Source: Solirubrobacter ginsenosidimutans
Lineage (GTDB): Bacteria; Actinomycetota; Thermoleophilia; Solirubrobacterales; Solirubrobacteraceae
DNA: 64,000 nucleotides
Assembly (NCBI RefSeq): GCF_027587205.1
Contig: NZ_JAPDOD010000001.1
Location: 248,001 to 312,000 of the forward strand
Direction of reading: 5' to 3'
The notes under the pieces were generated by a model. The model was not told the DNA's origin. It made no database searches and worked only from the letters and a program-made list of their open reading frames with translations. The translations under genes and the position numbers were made by a program. Each line of letters opens with the position of its first letter. The first letter of the stretch is position 1. Shown here in pieces: positions 28,978-37,092 of the stretch.

Positions 28978-29868
28978 TCAGAGCCAGGAGCCGACGGAGA
29001 TCTCGCGGACGTCGCGCTCTGGGTGTTCGCGCACGCCGTACAGCGTCTGCACCCCGGCCCAGAGGACCGTTCTGCCGAGGTGGTCCGGGTAGCGCTCGAG
29101 CTTGGCGTTGAAGAAACCGAGCGCGGTGTCTTGGGTCGCGAGGAGCTCCTCCGCGTCGTCGAGGTACCCGCGGGTCTCGGCGATCGTGCGCTCGGCGTCG
29201 TCGTCGAGCCGCCGGTTCTGGTGGCCGGCGACGATGTGGCGGGGCGCGAGGGCCTCGACCTTGTCGATGGCGGCACGCCAGGGCCCGAAGCCGCCCACGA
29301 TCGCAGGCTGCGCGAGGTACATGTGAACGCCGTTGTAGATCACGTCGCCGGCGACGACGAGGTCGAGGTCCGGGACGTGCAGGACGGTCGTGTCATCGCT
29401 GTCGGTGGAGCCGACCTCGACGATCGCGAGCTCGTGGCCTTCGAGCGTGAACCGGTTGTCGGGCACCGTCACCGCGGTCACCGGCGAGTCGGGGAGCCCG
29501 GTGTAGACCTTGTCCCACAGCAGCGGCCGCGCGGCGAGGTTGCCGTACATCTGCGCGATCGTGCCCGCGGAGGCGACGATCCGCGCCCCAAAGCGCTCGG
29601 CGAGCAGGCCGGCGGCGAACCAGTGGTCGCCGTGGCCGTGGGTGATGAAGATGTCGGTCACGTTGCGGCCATGGCTCGCGACCCAGTCGCCGAGCACGCG
29701 CGCCTGATCCTCCGTCATCCCCGGATCGGTCAGGACCGCGTCCCGGGCGCCGTAGATCAGCGTGCTGGCCATCGGGGAGAACAGCTTCGGCTCGCCGTTG
29801 GGCAGGAAGCCGTCCTGCGGCGGGGCCTCGTTGACGAAGACGTCGTAGCCGAGTTGGGTGGTGGTCAT
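28978..29868 (-). CDS. MBL-fold metallo-hydrolase
   Basis: The 296-residue protein has the metallo-beta-lactamase motif THGHGDH (H77, H79, D81, H82), the bridging Asp in AGDV (D174) and a final His in AGHQNRR (H215). In relatives the motif after the fourth strand usually reads GHT; here it reads GST (S153 in EVGSTDSDD), so one metal ligand may be missing. The start is ATG 29868, preceded by GGAGCGCGAG; the open frame continues upstream without support. It faces LAL gene 3 across a 106-bp divergent region, and LAL 3 may control it. The substrate is unknown. Confidence 0.88.
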   Translation of the reverse strand: MTTTQLGYDVFVNEAPPQDGFLPNGEPKLFSPMASTLIYGARDAVLTDPGMTEDQARVLGDWVASHGRNVTDIFITHGHGDHWFAAGLLAERFGARIVASAGTIAQMYGNLAARPLLWDKVYTGLPDSPVTAVTVPDNRFTLEGHELAIVEVGSTDSDDTTVLHVPDLDLVVAGDVIYNGVHMYLAQPAIVGGFGPWRAAIDKVEALAPRHIVAGHQNRRLDDDAERTIAETRGYLDDAEELLATQDTALGFFNAKLERYPDHLGRTVLWAGVQTLYGVREHPERDVREISVGSWL

Positions 29869-29974
29869 CTCGCGCTCCGTGGTTGGTGTTGTGGCATGAG
29901 GTTCCCGCGAACCGGCTTCGGTCGCACCCGGGTGGGCACTGGTCTGTCCCGGGCCGTTTACGCTGTGCGGCGCA

Positions 29975-32701
29975 ATGGCTGCAGAGCATCTGCGGGGCCG
30001 GACGAGCGAACGCGCCGAGCTGGACCGGGTGCTCGAGGCCGCGCGCGGCGGGCACAGCGCCGTGCTCGTCATCCGCGGCGAGGCGGGCATCGGCAAGTCA
30101 GCGCTGCTGCGCAGTCTCACCGAGGACGCCGCCGGCTTCCGCGTCGAGCAGACCGCGGGCGTCGAGTCCGAGATGGAGCTGGCCTACGCCGGCCTGCATC
30201 AGCTGTGCGCGCCGATGCTCGACGGGCTGGATGCGCTGTCGGAGCCGCAACAGGTCGCGCTCCGCGTCGCCCTGGGGCTCGCGTCCGGTGACCCTCCCGA
30301 CCGCTTCCTCGTCGCGCTGGCGACGCTCGGGCTGCTGGCGGCCGTCGCCGAGGAGCGACCGCTGTTGTGCGTCGTGGACGACCTGCAGTGGCTCGACGAC
30401 GGTTCCGCCCCGGTGCTCGGGTTCGTCGCACGCCGGCTGCTGGCGGAGCCGGTTGCATTGGTGTTCGCCGTGCGCGAGCCGAGCGGCGAGCCGTTGCTGC
30501 CGGGTCTGCCGGAGCTGCGGCTGCGGGGGCTCGACGAAGAGGAGGCACGAGCGTTGCTGGCGATGGCCGTCCCCGGTCCGATCGACGAGCACGTCCGCGA
30601 TCGGATCGTCGCCGAGACGCGCGGCAACCCGCTCGCCGTGCTGGAGCTGGCACGCGGCGTGAACGCCGCCGAGTTGGCCGGCGGCTTCGAAGCGGCGATC
30701 GGGGCGTCGGGCAGCGTCGACTTCCGGCCCCGGCTCGCCGCGCTGCCGGCCGACACGCGACGCCTGCTGCAGCTGGCAGCGGCCGATCCGGTCGGCGATC
30801 CGCTGCTCGTGTGGCGAGCGGCCGAGCGGCTCGGGCTCGGTCCGCAGGCCGCCACGCCGGCGGTCGACGCGGATCTGCTGGAGATCGGTACGCAGGTGCG
30901 GTTCCGTCATCCGCTGGTGCGCTCGGCCGCGTATCGCTCGGCGCCCGCCGCCGAGCGACACGCGCTGCACGCTGCGCTCGCGGAGGCGACCGACGCCGAC
31001 GCCCATCCCGACCGGCGTGCATGGCACCGCGCCCATGCGGCGCCCGGCCCCGACGAGGCGGTGGCCGAGGAGCTGGAGCGCTCGGCCGCGCGTGCGCAGA
31101 TCCGTGGGGGGATCGCCGCATCCGCGGCGTTCCTCGAGAGCGCGGCAACGCTTACGCCCGAGCCCGGCGAGCGTGTGCGCCGCCTGCTCGCGGCAGCGCG
31201 CGCCAAGCGTGACGCGGGCGCGCTCGAGGCGGCCCTGAGCCTGCTCGGAGCGGCGTCGGCCGGCCCGACTTCGGCCGTGCAGGCCGCGGAGGTCGAGCAC
31301 CTGCGAGGGCAGATCGCGTTCGATCAGCGCCGCGCCGGCGACGCCGCGCGGCTGCTCGTCGGTGCCGCCGAGCGATTCGAGTCGCTGGACCCGGCGCTGG
31401 CACGGGAGACACATCTGGAGGCGATCGGAGCGGCGATCTGGGCTGCCGACCCCGACGGCATACGCGCAGCTGCCGAGGCGGCACGCGTCTGCCCGCGCGC
31501 TTCCGGCGCGGTGGACGTGGTGCTCGACGCGCTTGCGGTGCGGTTGACGGAGGGCTACGGGGCCTCGGTGCCGGCGCTGCGTCAGGCACTGGGTACGGTC
31601 CTGGCGCAGAAGGGTCCTGACGGCGATCTCGGGCGCTGGCTGTGGTTGACAGGGCTGCGGGCGACCGGACTGATCGCGCTCGAGCTGTGGGACATCGACG
31701 CCTGGCATGAACTGGCCTCGCGGCAGGTCGAGGTCGCTCGTGAGGCGGGCGCGCTCGTGCAGCTGCAGTTCGCGCTCAACTTCTTCGCGCGCTGCCGGCT
31801 GGCCTGCGGCGAGCTCGCCGATGCCGCGGTCCTGATCGAGGAGGAGCACGTGATCGCGCAGGCGATGGGCGGTTCCGCGGTGGGCTACAACGAGATGCAG
31901 CTCGCGGCCTGGCGCGGCGAGGAAGCTCGCGCCACCGAACTGATCGAGCGGATGACTCGCGAGTCGAGCGCCCGCGGGCTCGGCCGGATGGTCGACGTCG
32001 CCGCCTACACGAAGGCCGGCCTCTACAACGGCATCGGTCGCTACGACGCGGCCCGCGACGCCGCGCGAGCGGGATTTGCGCACCGCGACCATCTCGGGTA
32101 CGGCATGTTCGTCGTCGCCGAGCTGGCCGAGGCGTCATCGCGAACCGGCGATCCCGCGCTCGTCGAGGCCGCGGTCGACTGGCTCTCGGAGCGCACGCCG
32201 GTGGTCCGTTCGGACTGGGCGCTGGGGATCGAGGCCCGCGTCCGAGCGCTGTTGAACCGCGACGACGCCGAGCGCTCGTACCAATCGTCGATCGCGCATC
32301 TGGGGCGCACGCGCCTGCGCATGGAGCTCGCGCGCGCCCAGCTGCTCTACGGAGAGTGGCTGCGCCGCAACGGCCGCCGTGCCGATGCGCGCGAGCACCT
32401 GCGCAGCGCGCTCGACACCTTCGATGCGATCGGCGCCCGCGGGTTCGGCGAGCGCGCGCGCCACGAGGTGCTCGCGACCGGCGCGACGGTCCGCAAACGC
32501 CGCGACGACACCCGCGACGATCTCACGCCGCAGGAGGAGCACATCGCGCGGCTCGCGCTCGCGGGCAGGTCGAACCCGGAGATCGGCGCCGAGCTCTTCA
32601 TCAGCCCGCGCACCGTCGAGTGGCACATGAAGAAGGTGTTCATCAAGCTCGGCATCAGCTCGCGCAAAGAGCTCGCCGGCGCCCTGCCGGTACCGGCCTG
32701 A
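29975..32701 (+). CDS. LuxR-family ATPase regulator (LAL type) 3
   Basis: The 908-residue regulator has Walker A GEAGIGKS at 35-42, Walker B LLCVVDDLQWLDD near 131, a helical repeat region, and a LuxR domain at about 846-905 (LTPQEEHIARLALAGRSN, SPRTVEWHMKKVFIKL). It is a paralog of the genes at 23459 and 26219 and of the partial gene at the left edge. It shares EVEHLRGQIAFDQR with the partial gene's EWLRGQIAF, so those two may be closest. The ATG at 29975 has no clear ribosome site. It diverges from the metallo-hydrolase gene. Confidence 0.93.
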   Translation: MAAEHLRGRTSERAELDRVLEAARGGHSAVLVIRGEAGIGKSALLRSLTEDAAGFRVEQTAGVESEMELAYAGLHQLCAPMLDGLDALSEPQQVALRVALGLASGDPPDRFLVALATLGLLAAVAEERPLLCVVDDLQWLDDGSAPVLGFVARRLLAEPVALVFAVREPSGEPLLPGLPELRLRGLDEEEARALLAMAVPGPIDEHVRDRIVAETRGNPLAVLELARGVNAAELAGGFEAAIGASGSVDFRPRLAALPADTRRLLQLAAADPVGDPLLVWRAAERLGLGPQAATPAVDADLLEIGTQVRFRHPLVRSAAYRSAPAAERHALHAALAEATDADAHPDRRAWHRAHAAPGPDEAVAEELERSAARAQIRGGIAASAAFLESAATLTPEPGERVRRLLAAARAKRDAGALEAALSLLGAASAGPTSAVQAAEVEHLRGQIAFDQRRAGDAARLLVGAAERFESLDPALARETHLEAIGAAIWAADPDGIRAAAEAARVCPRASGAVDVVLDALAVRLTEGYGASVPALRQALGTVLAQKGPDGDLGRWLWLTGLRATGLIALELWDIDAWHELASRQVEVAREAGALVQLQFALNFFARCRLACGELADAAVLIEEEHVIAQAMGGSAVGYNEMQLAAWRGEEARATELIERMTRESSARGLGRMVDVAAYTKAGLYNGIGRYDAARDAARAGFAHRDHLGYGMFVVAELAEASSRTGDPALVEAAVDWLSERTPVVRSDWALGIEARVRALLNRDDAERSYQSSIAHLGRTRLRMELARAQLLYGEWLRRNGRRADAREHLRSALDTFDAIGARGFGERARHEVLATGATVRKRRDDTRDDLTPQEEHIARLALAGRSNPEIGAELFISPRTVEWHMKKVFIKLGISSRKELAGALPVPA

Positions 32702-32729
32702 CCTGGGCGCCGGCGTCTCCACATCGCGA

Positions 32730-33139
32730 TCAGGCGTCGGGCAGCGATTCGACGACGCGGTGGCCGAGCGAGCGTTCGAGGTCGCTGTCGGTGTTGAGCC
32801 CGAGGGCTTGTAGCCGCGCCCACTGCGCTTGCTGAGCGGGACGGGCGAAGAGCTCGCGGAAGTCGGTGATCGCGCCCGTCAGCTCGGCTTCGGCGGGGAG
32901 CGTGGCCCGGTCGACGTGGGCCTTCGTGGACCAGACGGGCGAGCCGGGCCATCGGAGCGCCGCCGGGTACGACGCCGATCCCGACCTCGAACTGGCCGAG
33001 CAGCGTGTTCTCGCGCGAGGCGAAGCGCAGGTCGCAGGCGAGGATGAACTCGCTGCCGGCGCCGCGGGCGCGTCCGCGGATCGCGCAGAAGAAGCGTCCC
33101 GCGACTCGTCTGAGAAATCGCCAGTGTCTTCACGGGCAA
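32730..33139 (-). pseudogene. Decayed enoyl-CoA hydratase/isomerase gene
   Basis: On the minus strand one frame (about 33090-32915) encodes a typical crotonase core: RGRARGAGSEFILACDLRF, ASRENTLLGQFEVGIGVVPG and MARLARLV. The matching C-terminal end, KAHVDRATLPAEAELTGAIT to LGHRVVESLPDA with stop at 32730, lies in another frame. The roughly 70 residues normally between these parts are missing. This is an internal deletion plus frameshift, and the N-terminus is also lost. It cannot make an active enzyme. It sits between LAL 3 and the VOC gene. Confidence 0.75.
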
Positions 33140-33222
33140 AGACCCCGGGGCTCACGGGTGCGATGCACGCCAGGCGGCGGGATGCTTACGCCCCAACAAC
33201 ACCACGGTCCAAGGAGCTCACC

Positions 33223-33711
33223 ATGAGCACCACCGACGTCCACCCTGATGGCCCGGCCACCGGCCAGCAGATCGCGACCATCGACATGAAGCTCGAGGTC
33301 GTGACGCTGCCGGTCTCCGACGTGGATCGCGCGAAGCGCTTCTATCAGCGCCTCGGATGGCGCTTGGACGCCGACTTCGCGATCAGCGACAGCATTCGCG
33401 CAGTCCAGTTCACGCCGCCGCGGTCAGACGCCTCGATCTCGTTCGGAAAGGGTCTGACCACTGCCGAGCCGGGCTCCGTTCAGCGCCTGGAGCTCGTCGT
33501 CTCCGACATCGTCGCGGCACGCGAGGACCTGATCGCCCGCGGCGTCGAGGTCAGCGAGCTGTTTCACCGCGGCGCCGAAGGGCTCGCCCCGGGCCCTGAC
33601 CCGGAGCGGCGGTCCTACTTGACGTACGCGTCGTTCAGCGACCCGGACGGAAACGGGTGGCTGCTCCAGGAAATCAAGACCCGTCTGCCGGGGCGCCTCT
33701 GGGAGGACTGA
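33223..33711 (+). CDS. VOC/glyoxalase-family protein
   Basis: The 162-residue protein has a vicinal-oxygen-chelate fold signature: EVVTLPVSDVDRAKRFYQRL at the N-terminus (about 25-45), a second half beginning RLELVVSDIVAAREDL, and the closing SFSDPDGNGWLLQEI. A single VOC unit like this often binds a metal and a small hydrophobic or hydroperoxide ligand. The function here is unknown. ATG 33223 is preceded by AAGGAG at six bases. The 3' end overlaps a small minus-strand gene by 38 bp. Confidence 0.88.
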   Translation: MSTTDVHPDGPATGQQIATIDMKLEVVTLPVSDVDRAKRFYQRLGWRLDADFAISDSIRAVQFTPPRSDASISFGKGLTTAEPGSVQRLELVVSDIVAAREDLIARGVEVSELFHRGAEGLAPGPDPERRSYLTYASFSDPDGNGWLLQEIKTRLPGRLWED

Positions 33712-33949
33712 GGACTCGGCTGCGCGGGTCGCGCGGATAGACCGCCAGCGCAGCGGCTCCGTCGAGGCGCTCGGCCCAGTCGAGTGCCTCGACGACCTCG
33801 TCCTGGCTCAGCTCCACGCGCGCACGCCCAGCCGCGATCGGAAACACCCCGTCGGGAACGTCGGTTCGCCAGCGGACGGTGCTCCACCAAGCGTCGGCGA
33901 CGACGCCGGGACAGCGCCGGAGTGCGTAGTAAGAGGTGTTCTCGACCAA
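33674..33949 (-). CDS. Small hypothetical protein
   Basis: The 91-residue product is of unknown family. It begins at TTG 33949 with GGGGAGC nine bases upstream. It contains AWWSTVRWRTDVPDGVFP and a helical ELSQDEVVEALDWAERLDG segment. Codon third positions are strongly GC-rich in this frame, as in neighbouring real genes. It lies directly beside the PhoP-box-like repeats at 33967-34022 and is convergent with the VOC gene. I consider it probably real but unproven. Confidence 0.5.
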   Translation of the reverse strand: MVENTSYYALRRCPGVVADAWWSTVRWRTDVPDGVFPIAAGRARVELSQDEVVEALDWAERLDGAAALAVYPRDPRSRVLSPPRGAPADGS

Positions 33950-33966
33950 AGGAAGCTCCCCGCGAA

Positions 33967-34022
33967 GCTGTGAAAACCCTGTGAAGCCGTCAGGCTACAC
34001 GAGGTTCGTGCGGAGCCTGTGA
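33967..34022. promoter_or_regulatory. PhoP-box-like direct repeats
   Basis: GCTGTGA (33967-33973), four bases, then CCTGTGA (33978-33984) form a direct repeat with the geometry of the mycobacterial PhoP site (TCACAGC-N4-TCACAGC, read on the opposite strand). A third copy, CCTGTGA, is at 34016-34022. They lie between the minus-strand small gene (start 33949) and the phosphoesterase gene (start 34172). Binding by a PhoP-type regulator is inferred from the pattern only. Confidence 0.45.
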
Positions 34023-34081
34023 AAACTCGCTCCGTCAAGCCGCCGCGTTCGCGAGTGCGCCCCTGGTCAGCGAAACGACGG

Positions 34082-34129
34082 GGTAACGGACACGGTTCAC
34101 AAGCGCGTTACCTAGAGGTCCGAGGTAAC
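34082..34129. promoter_or_regulatory. GGTAAC/GTTACC operator-like cluster
   Basis: GGTAAC occurs at 34082-34087 and 34124-34129, with the inverted GTTACC at 34107-34112. The last two form a 7-bp inverted repeat (GTTACCT-N9-AGGTAAC, 34107-34129) centred about 54 bp before the phosphoesterase start. Such spacing suggests a dimeric regulator site close to the promoter. Confidence 0.4.
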
Positions 34130-34171
34130 CCGGACGATGCCGCCGTCGTGTTTCTTTCTAAAGGGGTACAT

Positions 34172-37024
34172 ATGGCGAGCGGGTCCGAACCAAACGATGG
34201 CGTAGAAGGGGTCGGTGTCCACGTCACGAGACGACGCCGACGGGTCGCGAAGACCGGCTTCGGCGGAAGGCCGCGTGCCATCGCCGCCGGCGCCGTCGCC
34301 ATCGTCCTCGCAGGCGCGGGGGTGACCTACGCCGCCACGGACGTGTTCGGCCACAACCAGGTCGGAACCGAGTACGCCAACGGGATCCAGGTCTCCGACG
34401 ACCAGATCATCCAGCCGCTGGGCGAGCGCCTGACGACCCAGCTGGGCAAGTTCATGGGCTCGACGGTCAGCCCGGACGGCCGCTTCCTCGCGGCCACCAG
34501 CACAGACCGGTCGGTCGTATTGCAGATCTTCGACCTGCAGAGCTACAAGCTCCTCTGGTCGGTCGGCACGTCGGCGTCGGCGAATCAGAAGTTCAGCAAC
34601 GGAACCGTCGGGCAAACCGGCCCGACGTATTCGCCGAACGGGAAGATGCTCTGGGTCCCGGAGCAGACCGGCCTGAGCCGCTTCCCGGTCAACAAGGACG
34701 GCACGCTCGGCACGCCGGTCACCGTGACGATCCCGACGGTGAGCGGGCACGCCCCGCTGACGGGCCAGATCGCCTACTCGCCGGACAAGGCCACGCTGTA
34801 CGCGGCGGTCAACGGGCAGAACACCGTCGTCTCGATGGATCCCAACACGGGTGCGATCCAGCACACGTGGAACGTCGGCATCGCCCCGCGCGAGCTGAAG
34901 TTCGTCGGCAAGAAGCTCTACGTCAGCGACGAGGGCGGCCGCGCGGCGCGCCCCGGCGAGACGACGATGGACTCCTACGGCACCGCGGTGCCCGCCGATC
35001 CGTACAAGGGCACGTCGACGACCGGCGCCGTCAGCGTCATCAACACCGCGGACGCGACCGCGGCGGTCGGATCGATCGCCGTCGGCCTGCACCCGACCGC
35101 GATGTACTCGCCCGCCAAGGGCGTCCTGTTCGTCGCCAACACCAACAGCGACACGGTGTCGGTGATCGACACCAAGAAGGACAAGGTCGTCCAGACGATC
35201 GACACCAAGCCGTGGCCGTCGTCGGACACCGGCTACGCGCCGACCGGCATCGCGCTGACCGCCGACAACCATCTGCTGGTCACGCTCGGCCGCGCGAACG
35301 CCGTCGCCGTGTATCAGTACGAGGGCGATCCGCAGGAGCCGGTCTCCTACATCGGCCTGGTGCCGACGGACTATTACCCGGCGGACGTCGCCACGGTCGG
35401 CGACAACATCTTCATCACCAACACCCGCGGTATCGACGCGCGTGGCCCGAACCTCTCGTTCAGCCAGGGCGTGGGCACGACGGTCGCGGTCGGTCACGGC
35501 ACGCACGGCACGACGGCGTCGCTCACGCGCTTCACGCTGCCCAAGGACAAGCAGATCACCAACCAGTACACGGACAAGGTCTTCGCGCAGAACGGCTGGG
35601 GCAAGAAGGACGTCCAGCAGGCCGCCAACAAGAAGGCCGCTCCGGTGCCGGTCCCGGCGAAGATCGGCGACCCGTCGACGATCAAGCACGTCTTCCTGCT
35701 GGTCAAGGAGAACCGCACCTACGACCAGGTCTACGGCGACATGGCCCAGGGCAACGGCGACGCCACGCTCGCGCAGTTCGGCGCGACGGTCACGCCGAAC
35801 CAGCACGCGCTGGCCAAGCAGTTCGGCCTCTACGACAACACGTACGACGTCGGCACCAACTCCGCCGAGGGGCACAACTGGCTGATGCAGGGCGACAACC
35901 CGGAGTACACGGAGTCCTCCGCGGGTGAGTACCAGCGCAGCTACGACACCGAGGAGGACGTGCTCGGCCACCAGCGCTCGGGCTTCCTCTGGACCGCGGT
36001 CGAGGACGCGGGCAACACCGCGCGCAACTACGGCGAGTTCGAGTACACCGAGGGCAAGCCGGCCGGCAGCACGTGGCAGCAGTACTACTGCGCGTCCAAG
36101 GGCGTCGGCGCGGGCGGGGATCCGGCCCAGTTGACGACCGCGCAGCTGAAGGGCAACTACGGCTCGGTGATCCCGTCGCTGAACGCGATCGCCGATCACC
36201 TCTCGCCGCCGTTCGACACCTCGATCCCGGATCTGTACCGGTACGAGATCTGGAAGCAGGACTTCCTGCAGAACGGCCCGGCGAACCTCAACATGATGTG
36301 GCTCTCCAGCGATCACACCGGCGGTCCCGTGTCGCCGCGGGCCCAGGTCGCCGACGGTGACCTCGCGGTCGGCAAGATCGTCGACACGATCTCGCACAGC
36401 TCCTACTGGAAGGACTCGGTCATCTTCGTGGTCGAGGACGACAGCCAGGCCGGCGCCGACCACGTCGACGGCCACCGCGCGCCGATCCAGATCATCAGCC
36501 CCTACGCGCAGCACGGCAAGGTCGATTCGACCTACTACTCGCAGATCACGATGGTGCGCACGATCGAGCAGATCCTCGGCGCGCAGCCGCTGAACGAGAA
36601 GGTCGCCGCAGCGACGCCGATGGCCGGCGCGTTCACGACGACGCCGGACATGACGCCGTTCACCGCGGTGCCGAACCAGGTGTCGCTGACGGAGAGCATC
36701 AAGGCCGCGCCGGAATGCGGCCTCGACACGCCGGGCCAGACCACCACGTCCACGAGCTCGACCACGACCGTGACCGGCTCGGTGACCCCGGACCCGACGG
36801 TGGCCGCCGGCCAGCAGGCCATCGCCTCCGCCTGGAGCGCATGGCTGGCCAAGCAGAAGACCACCGGCAACGGCGCCACCCCCGACTACGCGAACCCGGA
36901 GCAGATGAACCGGTACACGTGGTACGTGACGCACGACTGGAAGGTGCCCTACCCGGGTGACTCCAAGATCTACGCCCCGGAGGACGTCCCGGGCGCGTAC
37001 ATCCCGAGCCCGGACAGCAACTAG
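34172..37024 (+). CDS. YncE-type beta-propeller fused to phosphoesterase (acid phosphatase/phospholipase C-like)
   Basis: The 950-residue protein has a basic N-terminus and one signal/anchor helix (about 36-56). A seven-bladed YncE-like propeller (about 75-480) carries repeats such as AKGVLFVANTNSDTVSVIDTK. The C-terminal phosphoesterase domain (about 500-870) has KENRTYDQVYGD (E513, N514, T516, D518), NSAEGHNWL, and EDDSQAGADHVDGHR (E755, D756, D757, D763, H764). These are the usual metal-site positions of this family. It should hydrolyse phosphomono- or diesters outside the membrane. ATG 34172 is preceded by AAAGGGGT. PhoP-box-like repeats and a GGTAAC cluster lie upstream, which would fit phosphate control. 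Confidence 0.92.
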   Translation: MASGSEPNDGVEGVGVHVTRRRRRVAKTGFGGRPRAIAAGAVAIVLAGAGVTYAATDVFGHNQVGTEYANGIQVSDDQIIQPLGERLTTQLGKFMGSTVSPDGRFLAATSTDRSVVLQIFDLQSYKLLWSVGTSASANQKFSNGTVGQTGPTYSPNGKMLWVPEQTGLSRFPVNKDGTLGTPVTVTIPTVSGHAPLTGQIAYSPDKATLYAAVNGQNTVVSMDPNTGAIQHTWNVGIAPRELKFVGKKLYVSDEGGRAARPGETTMDSYGTAVPADPYKGTSTTGAVSVINTADATAAVGSIAVGLHPTAMYSPAKGVLFVANTNSDTVSVIDTKKDKVVQTIDTKPWPSSDTGYAPTGIALTADNHLLVTLGRANAVAVYQYEGDPQEPVSYIGLVPTDYYPADVATVGDNIFITNTRGIDARGPNLSFSQGVGTTVAVGHGTHGTTASLTRFTLPKDKQITNQYTDKVFAQNGWGKKDVQQAANKKAAPVPVPAKIGDPSTIKHVFLLVKENRTYDQVYGDMAQGNGDATLAQFGATVTPNQHALAKQFGLYDNTYDVGTNSAEGHNWLMQGDNPEYTESSAGEYQRSYDTEEDVLGHQRSGFLWTAVEDAGNTARNYGEFEYTEGKPAGSTWQQYYCASKGVGAGGDPAQLTTAQLKGNYGSVIPSLNAIADHLSPPFDTSIPDLYRYEIWKQDFLQNGPANLNMMWLSSDHTGGPVSPRAQVADGDLAVGKIVDTISHSSYWKDSVIFVVEDDSQAGADHVDGHRAPIQIISPYAQHGKVDSTYYSQITMVRTIEQILGAQPLNEKVAAATPMAGAFTTTPDMTPFTAVPNQVSLTESIKAAPECGLDTPGQTTTSTSSTTTVTGSVTPDPTVAAGQQAIASAWSAWLAKQKTTGNGATPDYANPEQMNRYTWYVTHDWKVPYPGDSKIYAPEDVPGAYIPSPDSN

Positions 37025-37045
37025 CAACGACAAACCAGCGCAGTG

Positions 37046-37089
37046 CGACGGCCCGCCGGTTCCGCCGGCGGGCCGTCGGCTGTCTTTTT
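37046..37089 (+). terminator. Rho-independent terminator after the phosphoesterase gene
   Basis: There is a perfect 14-bp stem: 37046-37059 (CGACGGCCCGCCGG) pairs with 37065-37078 across a 5-base loop. GCTGTCTTTTTG follows, giving a T-run at 37085-37089. This is the clearest intrinsic terminator in the window. It ends three bases before the ATG of the ABC transporter gene. Confidence 0.9.
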
Positions 37090-37092
37090 GAG

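Noticed and set aside
34112..37033. A 973-codon open frame antisense to the phosphoesterase gene
   Set aside because: Low-complexity Arg/Val/Asp-rich translation and no domain; the plus strand has clear propeller and phosphoesterase motifs.
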